NCBI RefSeq assembly: GCF_000763885.1
Contig: NZ_JRKO01000032.1
Location: 1-64,000, forward strand
Direction: 5' to 3'
From: Paracoccus versutus
GTDB lineage: Bacteria > Pseudomonadota > Alphaproteobacteria > Rhodobacterales > Rhodobacteraceae
Length of the DNA: 64,000 bases
Below, in pieces: positions 1-8,033 of this stretch. Positions within the stretch are counted from its first letter, which is position 1; each line of letters opens with the position of its first letter. The notes under the pieces are model-generated. The model did no database searches, had not been told where the DNA came from, and saw only the letters and a program-made list of their open reading frames with translations. Made by a program: the position numbers and the translations under genes.

Positions 1-1
1 G

Positions 2-655
2 GTCTGGCTCTGGGGCCGCGGCTTCGAGGGCGGCGGGCCGCAGCTCGAACTGCTGCGCCGCATCGCGCATTGGTCGATGCAGGAGCCGGAATTGGAAGAA
101 GAGGCGCTGCTGGCCGATGTCGGCGGCGAGCTGACGGTGACGATCACCCGCCGCACCATGAACCCGACCGCCGGCCCGGTGACGATCACCCGCCCCGATG
201 GCCGGACCGAAGAGGTGGCGCTGGCCGAGGCCGGCCCCGGCCGCTTCACCGCGCGCTGGACCGCGCCGGGGCCTGGGCTCTACCGGCTGGCGGATGGCGA
301 GATCAGCCGGGTTCTGGCGCTCGGCCCCGCCGCGCCGCGGGAGTTCGAGGAAACCGTCGCCTCGGGCGCCGTGCTGGGCCCCTTGGCCCAGGCGACGCAG
401 GGCGCGGTGCTGCCGCTTTCCGACGGCATGCCCGGCCTGCGCACGGTGCGCGAGGGACGGCCGGCGCATGGCCAGGGCGTGGGCGGGCCGTGGATCGCCA
501 TCGCCCCGCGCAATGCGGCCTCGGTCAGCGGCATGACCCATCGCCCGCTGCTGCCCGGCTGGGCCTGGCTTGCGCTGATCGCCGGGCTGGCGCTGGCCGG
601 CTGGCTGGCCGAGGGCCGCGGCCGGCTGCGCGCCCAGGCGGCGGCAGGGGGCTGA
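2..655 (+). CDS. C-terminal part of a membrane protein (GATase1-like family), 5' end outside window
   Basis: The reading frame is open from base 2 and ends at the TGA at 653-655, so only the last 217 residues are present. The first residues in view include [14 protein letters not shown] and an acidic [10 protein letters not shown] stretch. A beta-rich middle part follows, and one hydrophobic segment ([20 protein letters not shown]) close to the C-terminus is the only membrane helix visible. Rhodobacteraceae carry a long membrane protein with a glutamine-amidotransferase-like domain beside MoxR/DUF58/DUF4159 genes, and this tail resembles its end. That assignment is from memory and tentative; no catalytic residue can be judged here. 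It ends 64 bp before fabZ. Confidence 0.6.
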   Translation, partial: VWLWGRGFEGGGPQLELLRRIAHWSMQEPELEEEALLADVGGELTVTITRRTMNPTAGPVTITRPDGRTEEVALAEAGPGRFTARWTAPGPGLYRLADGEISRVLALGPAAPREFEETVASGAVLGPLAQATQGAVLPLSDGMPGLRTVREGRPAHGQGVGGPWIAIAPRNAASVSGMTHRPLLPGWAWLALIAGLALAGWLAEGRGRLRAQAAAGG

Positions 656-719
656 CGCGCGAAACTTGCCAAGATCGCGCGCCGTTGCTAGGCAAATGAA
701 AACATTCCAAGAGGACCGC

Positions 720-1211
720 ATGGCCGCCGCCCCGAACGATGACCAGACCGCCTATATCCCGCCGACCGAAGTCGATCTGGCGATGGTCAAGCGCATCCTG
801 CCGCATCGCTATCCCTTCCTGCTGGTGGACAGGGTGCGCGACATCGTGCCGGGCGAAAGCTGCGTCGGCGTCAAGAACGTGACCTCGAACGAGCCGCATT
901 TCGAAGGCCATTTCCCGCAGGAGCCGGTGATGCCCGGCGTGCTGATCATCGAGGCCATGGCGCAATCGGCCGCGGTGCTGGTCGGGGTGACGCTGGATCT
1001 CGCCGACAAGGGCATGGGCACCTATTTCATGTCCATCGACAAATGCCGCTTCCGCCAGAAGGTGGTGCCGGGTGACGTGCTGGAACTGCACATGAAGACC
1101 CTGCGCGGCGGCGGCAAGATCTGGAAGTTCGAGGGCCGTGCCCTGGTGAACGGCCAGCTCGCCGCCGAGGCCGAGGTGATGGCCATGCTGAACCGTGGCG
1201 AGAATGGCTGA
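720..1211 (+). CDS. fabZ: 3-hydroxyacyl-[acyl-carrier-protein] dehydratase FabZ
   Basis: Cytoplasmic hotdog-fold enzyme that removes water from 3-hydroxyacyl-ACP in fatty acid elongation. The 163-residue protein has the conserved [12 protein letters not shown] segment near residues 29-40. The catalytic His lies in [14 protein letters not shown], followed by EAMAQ with the conserved Gln. The ATG at 720 is preferred because AAGAGGA lies 5-6 bases upstream and the N-terminus fits the family. In-frame ATGs at 666 and 696 would add unconserved residues. The gene overlaps lpxA by 8 bp, so the two are translationally linked and draw on the same 3-hydroxyacyl-ACP pool: FabZ consumes it for chain elongation while LpxA commits it to lipid A. 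Confidence 0.97.
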   Translation: MAAAPNDDQTAYIPPTEVDLAMVKRILPHRYPFLLVDRVRDIVPGESCVGVKNVTSNEPHFEGHFPQEPVMPGVLIIEAMAQSAAVLVGVTLDLADKGMGTYFMSIDKCRFRQKVVPGDVLELHMKTLRGGGKIWKFEGRALVNGQLAAEAEVMAMLNRGENG

Positions 1212-1989
1212 GACCCGCATCCATCCCTCGGCCGTCGTGGACCCTGCCGCGAAGATCGGCGCGGGATGCGAGATCGGCCCCTTCTGCGTCCTCGGCCCCG
1301 AGGTCAGCCTCGGCCGGGGCGTGGTGCTGAAATCGCATGTCGTGGTGGCGGGCGAGACCGCGATCGGCGACGAAACCATCGTCTTCCCCTTCGCCTCTCT
1401 GGGCGAGGTGCCGCAGGACCTGAAGTTCCGGGGCGAGCGCACGCGGCTGGAAATCGGCGCCCGCAACCGCATCCGCGAATATGTGACGATGAACCCCGGC
1501 ACCGAGGGCGGCGGCGGCGTGACCCGCATCGGCGACGACGGGCTCTTCATGGCCGGCAGCCATGTCGCGCATGATTGCCGGATCGGCGACCGGGTGATCC
1601 TGGTCAACAACGCCTCGGTCGCCGGCCATTGCGTGCTGGAGGACGACGTGATCGTGGGCGGGCTGTCGGGCGTGCATCAATGGGTGCGCATCGGCCGCGG
1701 CGCGATGATCGGCGCGGTGACGATGGTGACGGCGGACGTGATCCCCTTTGGCCTGGTGCAAGGGCCGCGGGGCCATCTGGACGGGCTGAACCTGGTGGGG
1801 CTGAAGCGCCGCGGCGCCTCGCGCGAGGACATCCACGCGCTGCGCGACATGTTGGCGCAGCTGGGCCGGGGCAGCTTCCGCGACACCGCCCGGCACCTGG
1901 CCGAGGCCGAGAACGGGCCGATGGTGCGCGAGGTGCTCGACTTCATCCTCGGCCCCTCGGACCGCAGCTTCCTGGCCCCCCATCCGTGA
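1204..1989 (+). CDS. lpxA: Acyl-ACP--UDP-N-acetylglucosamine O-acyltransferase LpxA
   Basis: First enzyme of lipid A synthesis: moves a 3-hydroxyacyl chain from ACP to UDP-GlcNAc in the cytoplasm. The 261-residue protein begins with imperfect hexapeptide repeats of a left-handed beta helix ([16 protein letters not shown] and onward). It carries [11 protein letters not shown], with the catalytic His region, near residues 120-130, and has the helical C-terminal domain ([18 protein letters not shown]). The start is the ATG at 1204, inside the end of fabZ; a GTG three codons upstream is possible but unnecessary. lpxI follows after 10 bp, consistent with one operon fabZ-lpxA-lpxI-lpxB. Confidence 0.97.
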   Translation: MAETRIHPSAVVDPAAKIGAGCEIGPFCVLGPEVSLGRGVVLKSHVVVAGETAIGDETIVFPFASLGEVPQDLKFRGERTRLEIGARNRIREYVTMNPGTEGGGGVTRIGDDGLFMAGSHVAHDCRIGDRVILVNNASVAGHCVLEDDVIVGGLSGVHQWVRIGRGAMIGAVTMVTADVIPFGLVQGPRGHLDGLNLVGLKRRGASREDIHALRDMLAQLGRGSFRDTARHLAEAENGPMVREVLDFILGPSDRSFLAPHP

Positions 1990-1999
1990 GAGCGCATCC

Positions 2000-2797
2000 A
2001 TGAGCCGCATCGCCCTGATCGCCGGCGAGGGCAGCCTCGCCCCCGCCATCGCCGCGGCGCTGGACCAGCCGCTGGTCTATGCGCTGGACAACCTCAGGCC
2101 CGAGGTCGAGGCGAAGCCCTTTCGCCTCGAACGGCTGGTGCCCTTCCTGGACGAGCTGGCCGACCAGGGCGTGACGCAGGCGGTCTTCGCCGGCGCCATC
2201 CGCCGCCCCAAGATCGAGCCCGAGCTTTTCGACCCCCGCACCCTGACCATCGTGCCGCGCATCCTGATGGGGATGCAGTCGGGCGACGACGCGGCGCTGC
2301 GCGCGGTCCTCGACGTCTTCGAGGAAGCGGGAATATCCATCTGTTCCGTCGACCAGATCCTGCCGGACCTGGTGCCCGGCGAAGGCGTCCTGGTGGGCGA
2401 GCCCGGCCCGCGCGACCAGAAGGACGCGGCCCGCGCCGCCGAGATCGTCGCCGGGCTCGGCGCATTGGACATCGGCCAGGGCGCGGTGGTGGCTCAGGGG
2501 CTCTGCCTTGCCGTCGAGGCGCTGCCGGGCACCCAGGCCATGCTGGAATTCGCAAGGCTGCATGCCGGGCTGAAACCCGATCCCAAGGGGGCTGGCGGCG
2601 TGCTCTACAAGGCGCCGAAACCCGGCCAGGACCGGCGCATCGACCTGCCGACCATCGGCCCCGAGACCGTGACCCAGGCCGCCGAGGCCGGGCTGGCCGG
2701 GATCGCCTGGGAGGCGGGCAGCGTCATCCTGCTGGACCGGACCGAGGCAATGCGCCGCGCCCAGGCGGCGGGGCTGTTTCTCTGGGCGCGCGGGTGA
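2000..2797 (+). CDS. lpxI: UDP-2,3-diacylglucosamine pyrophosphatase LpxI
   Basis: Hydrolyses UDP-2,3-diacylglucosamine to lipid X in the Raetz pathway; LpxI replaces LpxH in most alphaproteobacteria. The 265-residue protein has the N-terminal MSRIALIAGEGSLAP segment of the family (DUF1009). A GAIRRPKI loop lies near residue 68, and the C-terminal DLPTIGPETV motif holds the Asp required in the Caulobacter enzyme (family knowledge). It sits between lpxA and lpxB as in many relatives. The 166-bp gap to lpxB is unusually long for this operon and is filled by two hairpin repeats. Confidence 0.95.
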   Translation: MSRIALIAGEGSLAPAIAAALDQPLVYALDNLRPEVEAKPFRLERLVPFLDELADQGVTQAVFAGAIRRPKIEPELFDPRTLTIVPRILMGMQSGDDAALRAVLDVFEEAGISICSVDQILPDLVPGEGVLVGEPGPRDQKDAARAAEIVAGLGALDIGQGAVVAQGLCLAVEALPGTQAMLEFARLHAGLKPDPKGAGGVLYKAPKPGQDRRIDLPTIGPETVTQAAEAGLAGIAWEAGSVILLDRTEAMRRAQAAGLFLWARG

Positions 2798-2800
2798 CAT

Positions 2801-2852
2801 GAGTATTCGGGACACGGTGAAAGAGGCTTGCTTCACCGTTTCGCAAATACTC
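2801..2852. repeat. Hairpin repeat 1 between lpxI and lpxB
   Basis: Imperfect inverted repeat starting four bases after the lpxI stop codon. Outer arms are GAGTATT (2801-2807) and AATACTC (2846-2852); inner arms are GGTGAA (2816-2821) and TTCACC (2832-2837) around a 10-base loop. The right arm CACCGTTTCGCAAATACTC recurs, with changes, near 20270, 50150 and, inverted, 49384. No T-run follows, so it is not a classical terminator. Confidence 0.8.
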
Positions 2853-2880
2853 AAGTGACAGGGCCGCGAGAGCGGCGGGA

Positions 2881-2933
2881 GGGTATTTGGAGAACGAAGA
2901 AGTCCAGGTCGCTTCTCTGTTCTTCAAATACCC
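2881..2933. repeat. Hairpin repeat 2 between lpxI and lpxB
   Basis: A 22-base arm (2881-2902) starting GGGTATTTG and ending GAACGAAGAAG pairs with 2912-2933, matching at 19 of 22 positions, around a 9-base loop. This is the fullest local form of a repeat seen again near 20221, 44559, 49334, 50190 and 60328. It ends 30 bp before lpxB and may affect mRNA stability or termination inside the operon; that role is inference. Confidence 0.85.
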
Positions 2934-2963
2934 ATGTCGGGGCATGGCAAGCGGAGCGGCGCG

Positions 2964-4127
2964 ATGAAATTCTTCCTGATCGCGGGCGAGCCTTCGGGCG
3001 ACAACCTGGGCGGTGCCCTGATGGCCGGGCTGAAGAGCCTTGATCCCGGCGCCGAATTCCTGGGCGTCGGCGGTCCTGCCATGGCGGCGCAGGGGCTGGA
3101 GAGCCGCTTTCCCATGGAAGAGCTGAGCCTGATGGGCATCTGGGAGGTGCTGCCGAAATATCGCGCGCTCAAGGCGCGGATCGCCGAGACCGCCCGCGCC
3201 GTCGCCGCGGCCCGGCCCGATGCGCTGATCACCATCGACAGCCCCGATTTCTGCCTGCGCGTCGCGCGCCAGGCGCGGGCGCTGCACCCCGGCCTGCGCA
3301 CCATCCATTATGTCGCGCCCTCGGTCTGGGCCTGGCGGGCGGGGCGGGCCGGGAAGATGGCCGAGGTGATCGACCATGTGCTGGCCATCCTGCCCTTCGA
3401 GCCGCCGCTGATGCGGGCGGCCGGCATGAGCTGCGATTTCGTCGGCCATCCCATCGCCGCCGAGCCGGTGGCGGGCGCGGCCGAGGCGGCGGCCTTTCGC
3501 GCCGCGAACGGCATTGCGCCGGATGCGCCGCTGGTCCTGTGCCTGCCGGGCTCGCGCCGGACCGAGGTGGGCCGGCTTGGCCCGCGCTTCGACGAGGCGC
3601 TGATCCGGCTGCGCGACCGGGTGCCGGAGATCCGCGTGGTGATCCCGACCGTGCGCGGCGTCTCGGTCCTGGTGCGCGACATGGCGCGGCGCTGGCCCAC
3701 CGCGCCCGTCGTGGTCGAGAACCCCGAGGAGAAGCGCGCCGCCTTTGCCGCCGCCGATCTGGCGCTGGCGGCCTCGGGCACGGTCAGCCTGGACCTGGCC
3801 GCGAACGACGTGCCCATGGTGATCGGCTATGACGTGGCGCCGCTGAGCCGGCTGGTCATCGGGCTGTTGCTGCGGACCGATACGGTGACGCTGGTCAACC
3901 TGGTCAGCGAGACCCGCGCCGTGCCGGAATTCCTGGGTCGCAACTGCCAGCCGGGGCCGATGTCGCAGGCGCTGTTCCGGCTGATCGAGAACGGCGATGA
4001 GCGGGCCGAGCAACTGGCGGCGATGGCGCTGACCATGGAGCGGCTGGGGCGCGGCGGCGAGGCTCCGGGCCTGCGCGCCGCGCGGTCGGTGATGGCGGCG
4101 ATCAGTTCTGCGCCGCGACCACGATGA
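2964..4127 (+). CDS. lpxB: Lipid-A-disaccharide synthase LpxB
   Basis: Membrane-associated GT19 glycosyltransferase that joins lipid X to UDP-diacylglucosamine to form the lipid A disaccharide. The 387-residue protein opens with MKFFLIAGEPSGDNLGG, the family signature. It also has FLGVGGPAM, TIDSPDFCLRVAR and YVAPSVWAWRAGR, and the C-terminal nucleotide site around LAASGTVSLDLA. The ATG at 2964 fits the family start and has GGAG at 2953-2956 upstream; an ATG at 2934 would add residues lying over the hairpin repeat. Its last 26 bp overlap the 3' end of the opposite-strand ridA-like gene. Confidence 0.96.
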   Translation: MKFFLIAGEPSGDNLGGALMAGLKSLDPGAEFLGVGGPAMAAQGLESRFPMEELSLMGIWEVLPKYRALKARIAETARAVAAARPDALITIDSPDFCLRVARQARALHPGLRTIHYVAPSVWAWRAGRAGKMAEVIDHVLAILPFEPPLMRAAGMSCDFVGHPIAAEPVAGAAEAAAFRAANGIAPDAPLVLCLPGSRRTEVGRLGPRFDEALIRLRDRVPEIRVVIPTVRGVSVLVRDMARRWPTAPVVVENPEEKRAAFAAADLALAASGTVSLDLAANDVPMVIGYDVAPLSRLVIGLLLRTDTVTLVNLVSETRAVPEFLGRNCQPGPMSQALFRLIENGDERAEQLAAMALTMERLGRGGEAPGLRAARSVMAAISSAPRPR

Positions 4128-4452
4128 TCTCGACCTTGTAGTCGGGCGTCGCCAGCGCCGATTCGCCGGTGGCGCGGGCAGGCGCGTGGCCGGGGGCGAC
4201 CCAGGCGTCCCACACCGCGTTCATCTCGGCGAAATCGCCCATGTCGGCCAGCCAGACCTGCGCCGACAGGATGCGGGTCTTGTCCGAGCCGCATTCCGCC
4301 AGCAGCCGGTCGATCTGGGCCAGCACCTCGCGGGTCTGCTCGGCCACGGGTTCGCCCGGCTTGCCGACCTGGCCGGCCAGGTAGACGGTGCCGTTGTGGA
4401 CGACCGCCTGGCTCATGCGGGGGCCGGTCTCGATGCGCTTGATCTCGGACAT
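4102..4452 (-). CDS. RidA family protein (enamine/imine deaminase-like)
   Basis: The 116-residue protein belongs to the YjgF/YER057c/UK114 family. Members trim reactive enamines made by PLP enzymes, although many subgroups have no tested activity. Visible family features are VYLAGQVG near residues 23-29, EQTREVLAQIDRLLAECGS, and VWLADMGDFAEMNAVWDAWV. The conserved substrate-binding Arg of true RidA, normally in a C-terminal PAR(S/T) motif, appears as APARATGES near residue 90, so activity is plausible. AAGGA lies ahead of the ATG at 4452. It converges on lpxB with a 26-bp overlap and precedes the TauE-like gene, which lies upstream on the same strand. Confidence 0.9.
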   Translation of the reverse strand: MSEIKRIETGPRMSQAVVHNGTVYLAGQVGKPGEPVAEQTREVLAQIDRLLAECGSDKTRILSAQVWLADMGDFAEMNAVWDAWVAPGHAPARATGESALATPDYKVEIIVVAAQN

Positions 4453-4479
4453 GGAAAATCCTTTCGGGTTGGGCTGGCG

Positions 4480-5226
4480 TCAGAAGAGCCGCCAGAAGAA
4501 CAGTGCCGTCATGCCAAAGCCGATGGCCGCGATCAATGCCCGTAGCGCCGGGACCGGGATGCGCCGCGCCACCGGCGCGCCCAGGTAGCCGCCCAGGATG
4601 GTGCCGAGGCTCATCACCGCCGCGGGCCACCAGGCGACCTGCCCGCCCGCCGCGAAGATCGCCAGCGAGATCACCGACAGCGCGAAGGACAGCCAGTTCT
4701 TCAGCCCGTTCATCTGGTTCAGCTGCGTCATGCCCCAAAGCGCGAACAGCGCCAGCAGCACGATGCCCAGCCCGCCGTTGAAATAGCCGCCGTAGATCGC
4801 CACCGGCACCATGGTCCCGGCGCCGAAGGGCGCGGCCGCGTTGCGGTGCTGCGCCGCCCATTCCCGCACCTGCGCGCCCCAGATGAAGACCGAGGTCGCC
4901 GCCAGCAGCAGGAAGGGCACCAGCACCGCGAAGGCCTGGTTCGAGGAGACCAGCAGCAGGCACGAGCCGACGATGCCGCCGGCCAGCGTCCAGAAGGTCA
5001 GCCGCAGCACCAGCGCGCGTTCGATCTGCGCGATCTCGCGCCGGAACCCCAACGCGGCGGACAGATAGCCGGGCAGGGCGGCGACCGTGCTGGTGGCATT
5101 GGCCGAGACCACCGGCACGCCGCTGGCGACCAGCGCAGGGAAGGTGATGAAGGTGCCGCCCCCGGCGACGGCGTTCAGCATTCCGCCAAGGAAACCGGCG
5201 GCAAGCATCAGCAGGGTATCGGTCAT
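4480..5226 (-). CDS. Sulfite exporter TauE/SafE family membrane protein
   Basis: A 248-residue polytopic inner-membrane protein with about seven to eight hydrophobic segments. The family pattern AGFLGGMLNAVAGGGTF near the N-terminus is diagnostic, as is its second copy, GTMVPVAIYGGYFNGGLGI, near residue 155. Members move sulfite, sulfonates or related anions, or are untested; substrate cannot be read from the sequence. The ATG at 5226 has GAGGAG about 8 bases upstream and is preferred over the longer start at 5259. It ends 27 bp before the RidA start on the same strand, so the two may be co-transcribed. Confidence 0.9.
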   Translation of the reverse strand: MTDTLLMLAAGFLGGMLNAVAGGGTFITFPALVASGVPVVSANATSTVAALPGYLSAALGFRREIAQIERALVLRLTFWTLAGGIVGSCLLLVSSNQAFAVLVPFLLLAATSVFIWGAQVREWAAQHRNAAAPFGAGTMVPVAIYGGYFNGGLGIVLLALFALWGMTQLNQMNGLKNWLSFALSVISLAIFAAGGQVAWWPAAVMSLGTILGGYLGAPVARRIPVPALRALIAAIGFGMTALFFWRLF

Positions 5227-5309
5227 GCCGGACGGCTCCTCTTCGTGGCGGGCGCCCATGCTTAGCCCTGCGGCCCTTGGGCGTCCAGCCGCCGCGGGCC
5301 GGGCAGGAA

Positions 5310-5335
5310 AGCGCCCGGAGGGGGCTCCGGGCGCT
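5310..5335 (-). terminator. Intrinsic terminator of the 25-residue peptide gene
   Basis: Perfect 11-bp stem (5310-5320 with 5325-5335) around a four-base loop, followed on the minus strand by TTTCC. It lies six bases beyond the stop codon of the small gene at 5341-5418. Confidence 0.8.
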
Positions 5336-5340
5336 GTCGG

Positions 5341-5418
5341 CTAGAAGATGCCGGTCAGGTAAAGCAGGATGATGACGAAGATCGGAACGCCCAGAAGCCA
5401 GGCGATGATGCCTTTCAT
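5341..5418 (-). CDS. 25-residue single-span membrane peptide
   Basis: Reads MKGIIAWLLG then VPIFVIILLYLTGIF, stop. It is one hydrophobic helix with a single Lys at the N-terminus, so it should insert in the inner membrane. AGGGAGAG lies about 6 bases ahead of the ATG, and a strong terminator follows the stop at once, so this looks like a real free-standing gene rather than the tail of the 87-codon open frame reaching to 5604. Peptides of this kind recur in Rhodobacteraceae as uncharacterised small membrane proteins (from memory). Function unknown. Confidence 0.7.
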   Translation of the reverse strand: MKGIIAWLLGVPIFVIILLYLTGIF

Positions 5419-5567
5419 TATTCTCTCCCTTGCTGGTCGAAAGCGGAACGCGACCCGAGGGCGATGGTTCCCGCGGCGCCTTGCCTGAAAAAATCGCCAT
5501 CCGCCGGGAATGGATCGCGCCGTGCCGCGTAATCCCCCTGCAACCTTCGGATCAAAGGATGAAGCGC

Positions 5568-5849
5568 ATGGCACATTTTCGCATGATTCTGACGGCGGCC
5601 GCATTCGCGGCGACCCTTCCGGCAGCGGCCCTGGCGGATGACGACGACTTTCCCCGCCGTTTCCACCGGGACGGGGTCGAGCGGCTGTTGCTGCGCGTCC
5701 CGGACGGCTGGGCCTATCGCGGCTGGTGGCAGGGCGACGACGACCGCCGCGCCTTCCGCCATCGCGGATGGGGCGATGACGACGACGATGATCGCCCGAG
5801 GCGGCGGCGGAGGCGGGATCGCGACGACGACGATGACGACGACGATTGA
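5568..5849 (+). CDS. Small secreted Asp/Arg-rich protein
   Basis: A 93-residue protein with a clear Sec signal peptide: MAHFRMILTAAAFAATLPAAALA, cleaved before DDDDF. The mature part has a short folded-looking stretch (FHRDGVERLLLRVPDGWAYRGWW, mid-protein) and then an extreme tail: six Asp, a run of Arg and a terminal run of Asp. AAGGA sits 9 bases ahead of the ATG at 5568; the ATG at 5559 is too close to it. No family is recognised. The charged tail suggests a periplasmic metal- or polyanion-binding role, but nothing proves it. A perfect hairpin terminator follows. Confidence 0.7.
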   Translation: MAHFRMILTAAAFAATLPAAALADDDDFPRRFHRDGVERLLLRVPDGWAYRGWWQGDDDRRAFRHRGWGDDDDDDRPRRRRRRDRDDDDDDDD

Positions 5850-5879
5850 GGAGGGGGCGAACCCGCCTGATCCGCTAGC

Positions 5880-5910
5880 AAGGCCGGCCCCGAACGGGCC
5901 GGCCTTGTCC
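5880..5910 (+). terminator. Intrinsic terminator after the Asp-rich gene
   Basis: Perfect 11-bp stem (5880-5890 with 5896-5906), five-base loop, then TGTCC. GC-rich stem with only a weak T-run, as is common in this genome. Confidence 0.75.
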
Positions 5911-6018
5911 CGTCAGCGCCCCTGCCGCATGAACGGCGATTGCGGAAAATTTTCCATACACAATGTAAGGAATTGATATTTAATTATAATAAAAACGATG
6001 GGGGAACGCGTCTTTATC

Positions 6019-6047
6019 TTGCAATAAACGATAAACTCTGTCGTAAT
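6019..6047 (+). promoter_or_regulatory. Candidate promoter of the sulfate transport operon
   Basis: TTGCAA (6019-6024), 17-base spacer, CGTAAT (6042-6047). It lies in an A+T-rich island (about 5940-6055), the most A+T-rich stretch in this part of the window, directly upstream of the sulfate-binding protein gene. The island probably also holds the operator, but I cannot identify a regulator site. Confidence 0.4.
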
Positions 6048-6092
6048 TATGGTCATGAAGCTCCCGTAAGCAGAGCAAGGAGGACAAGCATC

Positions 6093-7190
6093 ATGACCCG
6101 CATCGTTCCCGCAACCGATAATCCGACGGCCGATGGCCGGTCGATTCGCTCTCGCGGCGCGGAGGAGTCCAGGTGCAGGGGTGCCGGTCCGGCGGCACCG
6201 GGATTGCGGCGCATCGCGGCGATCGTGGCCAGCGTGGTCGGGCTGGGGCTGGCCGGCCCGGTCCATGCCGACAACAGCCTGCTGAACGTCAGCTACGACC
6301 CCACGCGCGAGCTTTACCGCGAGGTGAACGCCGCCTTCGCCGCGAAATGGCAGGCCGAAGGGCATGCGGCGCCGACCATCGAGACCTCGCATGGCGGCTC
6401 GGGCGCGCAGGCGCGCTCGGTGATCGACGGGCTCAAGGCGCAGGTGGTGACGCTGGCGCTGGCCTCGGACATCGACCAGATCGCGACGCGGGGCCTCTTG
6501 CCCGAGGACTGGCAGTCGCGCCTGCCGCACAACAGCGCGCCCTATACCTCGACCATCGTCTTCCTGGTGCGCGAGGGCAATCCCAAGGGCATCCAGGACT
6601 GGGGCGACCTGGTCAAGGAAGGCGTCGAGGTCATCACCCCGAACCCCAAGACCAGCGGCGGGGCGCGCTGGAACTATCTTGCCGCCTGGGCCTGGGCGCA
6701 GAAGAACGGCCAGGACCCCAAGGGCTTCGTGACCGAGCTGTTCAAGCATGTCCCGGTGCTTGACAGCGGCGCGCGCGGCTCGACCACCACCTTCACCCAG
6801 CGCGAGATCGGCGACGTGCTGCTGGCCTGGGAGAACGAGGCCTACCTGGCGCTGAACGAGCTGGGCGAGGACAGGTTCGACATCGTCGTGCCCTCGGTCT
6901 CGATCCTGGCCGAGCCGCCGGTCGCCATCGTGGACAAGAACATCGCCGATGACGAGCAGAAGGTGCTGGCCGATGCCTATCTGGCCTTCCTCTATTCGCC
7001 CGAGGGGCAGGCGCTGGCCTACAAGCACTATTATCGCGCCTGGGACGACAGCGCCGCCGATCCCGAGGACGTGGCGCGGTTCCCGCAGCTCGATCTGGTG
7101 AGCATCGCCGATTTCGGCGGCTGGAAACAGGCCCAGCCCGAGCATTTCGGCGACGGCGGCACCTTCGACCAGATCTATTCGGGGCAATGA
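6093..7190 (+). CDS. Sulfate/thiosulfate ABC transporter periplasmic binding protein
   Basis: Periplasmic sulfate-binding protein (Sbp/CysP family), 365 residues. The mature part starts near [20 protein letters not shown], the family hallmark, with [32 protein letters not shown] and GARGSTTTF, which form the oxyanion pocket. AAGGAGG at 6077-6083 fixes the start at 6093. That start gives an odd leader: about 40 polar, Arg-rich residues before the hydrophobic core [15 protein letters not shown] and the AHA-like cleavage site, much longer than a normal Sec signal. cysT, cysW and cysA follow within a few bases. Sbp and CysP cannot be told apart by eye. Confidence 0.93.
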   Translation: MTRIVPATDNPTADGRSIRSRGAEESRCRGAGPAAPGLRRIAAIVASVVGLGLAGPVHADNSLLNVSYDPTRELYREVNAAFAAKWQAEGHAAPTIETSHGGSGAQARSVIDGLKAQVVTLALASDIDQIATRGLLPEDWQSRLPHNSAPYTSTIVFLVREGNPKGIQDWGDLVKEGVEVITPNPKTSGGARWNYLAAWAWAQKNGQDPKGFVTELFKHVPVLDSGARGSTTTFTQREIGDVLLAWENEAYLALNELGEDRFDIVVPSVSILAEPPVAIVDKNIADDEQKVLADAYLAFLYSPEGQALAYKHYYRAWDDSAADPEDVARFPQLDLVSIADFGGWKQAQPEHFGDGGTFDQIYSGQ

Positions 7191-7193
7191 CCG

Positions 7194-8033
7194 ATGGCGC
7201 TGGCGTTCCGCTTGCAGAAATCCCCCATGCCGGGCTTTGGCCTCGGCATGGGCATCACCCTGGCCATGCTGTCGCTGATCGTCATCCTGCCGGTCGGCGC
7301 GCTGCTGGCACGGGGCATCAGCTACGGCCCCGAGGCGGTCTGGGCCACGATCAACACGCCGCGGGTCTGGGCGGCGCTCTATCTGTCCTTCCGCCTGGCC
7401 TTTCTGGCCGCGCTGGTCAACCTGGTCTTCGGCACGCTGCTGGCCTGGGTGCTGGCGCGCTATGACTTTCCGGGCCGGCGGCTGGTCGACGCGCTGGTCG
7501 ACCTGCCCTTTGCCCTGCCGACGGCGGTGGCGGGCATCGCGCTGACCGCGCTTTACGCGCCGAACGGCGTCTTCGGCAGCATCGTCCGGGACCTGGGCGG
7601 CAAGGTCGCCTATACGCAATGGGGCATCCTGATCGCGCTGATCTTCGTCGGCCTGCCATTCGTCACCCGCACCGTGCAGCCGGTGATCGCCGAGATCGAG
7701 CAGGAAGTCGAGGAAGCCTCGGCCACGCTGGGGGCGGGGCGGTTCCATACCCTGCGCCGGGTGATCCTGCCCATGCTGCTGCCCGCGGCGCTGACCGGCT
7801 TTGCGCTGTCCCTGGCGCGCGCGGTCGGCGAATACGGCTCGGTCATCTTCATCGCCGGCAACCTGCCCATGAAGACCGAGATCGCGCCGCTCTTGATCGT
7901 CATCAAGCTCGAGGAGTTCGACTATGACGGCGCGGCGGCCATCGGCATCGCCATGCTGCTGATCTCGTTCGCCATGCTGCTGGCGATCAACCTGATCCAG
8001 ATCTGGAGCCGGCGGAGGATCGGCCATGTTTGA
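7194..8033 (+). CDS. cysT: Sulfate ABC transporter permease CysT
   Basis: Inner-membrane permease subunit (also called CysU), 279 residues with about six helices. The ABC-permease coupling motif is EVEEASATLGAGRFHTLRRV near residue 180; the typical LPFALPTAVAGIAL segment lies near residues 102-115. It starts three bases after the binding-protein stop and overlaps cysW by 8 bp, so translation is coupled. It forms the translocation channel together with CysW. Confidence 0.94.
   Translation: MALAFRLQKSPMPGFGLGMGITLAMLSLIVILPVGALLARGISYGPEAVWATINTPRVWAALYLSFRLAFLAALVNLVFGTLLAWVLARYDFPGRRLVDALVDLPFALPTAVAGIALTALYAPNGVFGSIVRDLGGKVAYTQWGILIALIFVGLPFVTRTVQPVIAEIEQEVEEASATLGAGRFHTLRRVILPMLLPAALTGFALSLARAVGEYGSVIFIAGNLPMKTEIAPLLIVIKLEEFDYDGAAAIGIAMLLISFAMLLAINLIQIWSRRRIGHV

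Noticed and set aside
1..699. Alternative frame 70-699 across the first gene
   Set aside because: Arg/Gly-rich composition of a shadow frame; the frame from base 2 has a membrane helix and a sensible end.
5419..5604. N-terminal extension of the 25-residue peptide (87-codon frame)
   Set aside because: The internal ATG at 5418 has the ribosome site; the extension is Arg/Pro-rich and overlaps the start of the opposite gene.
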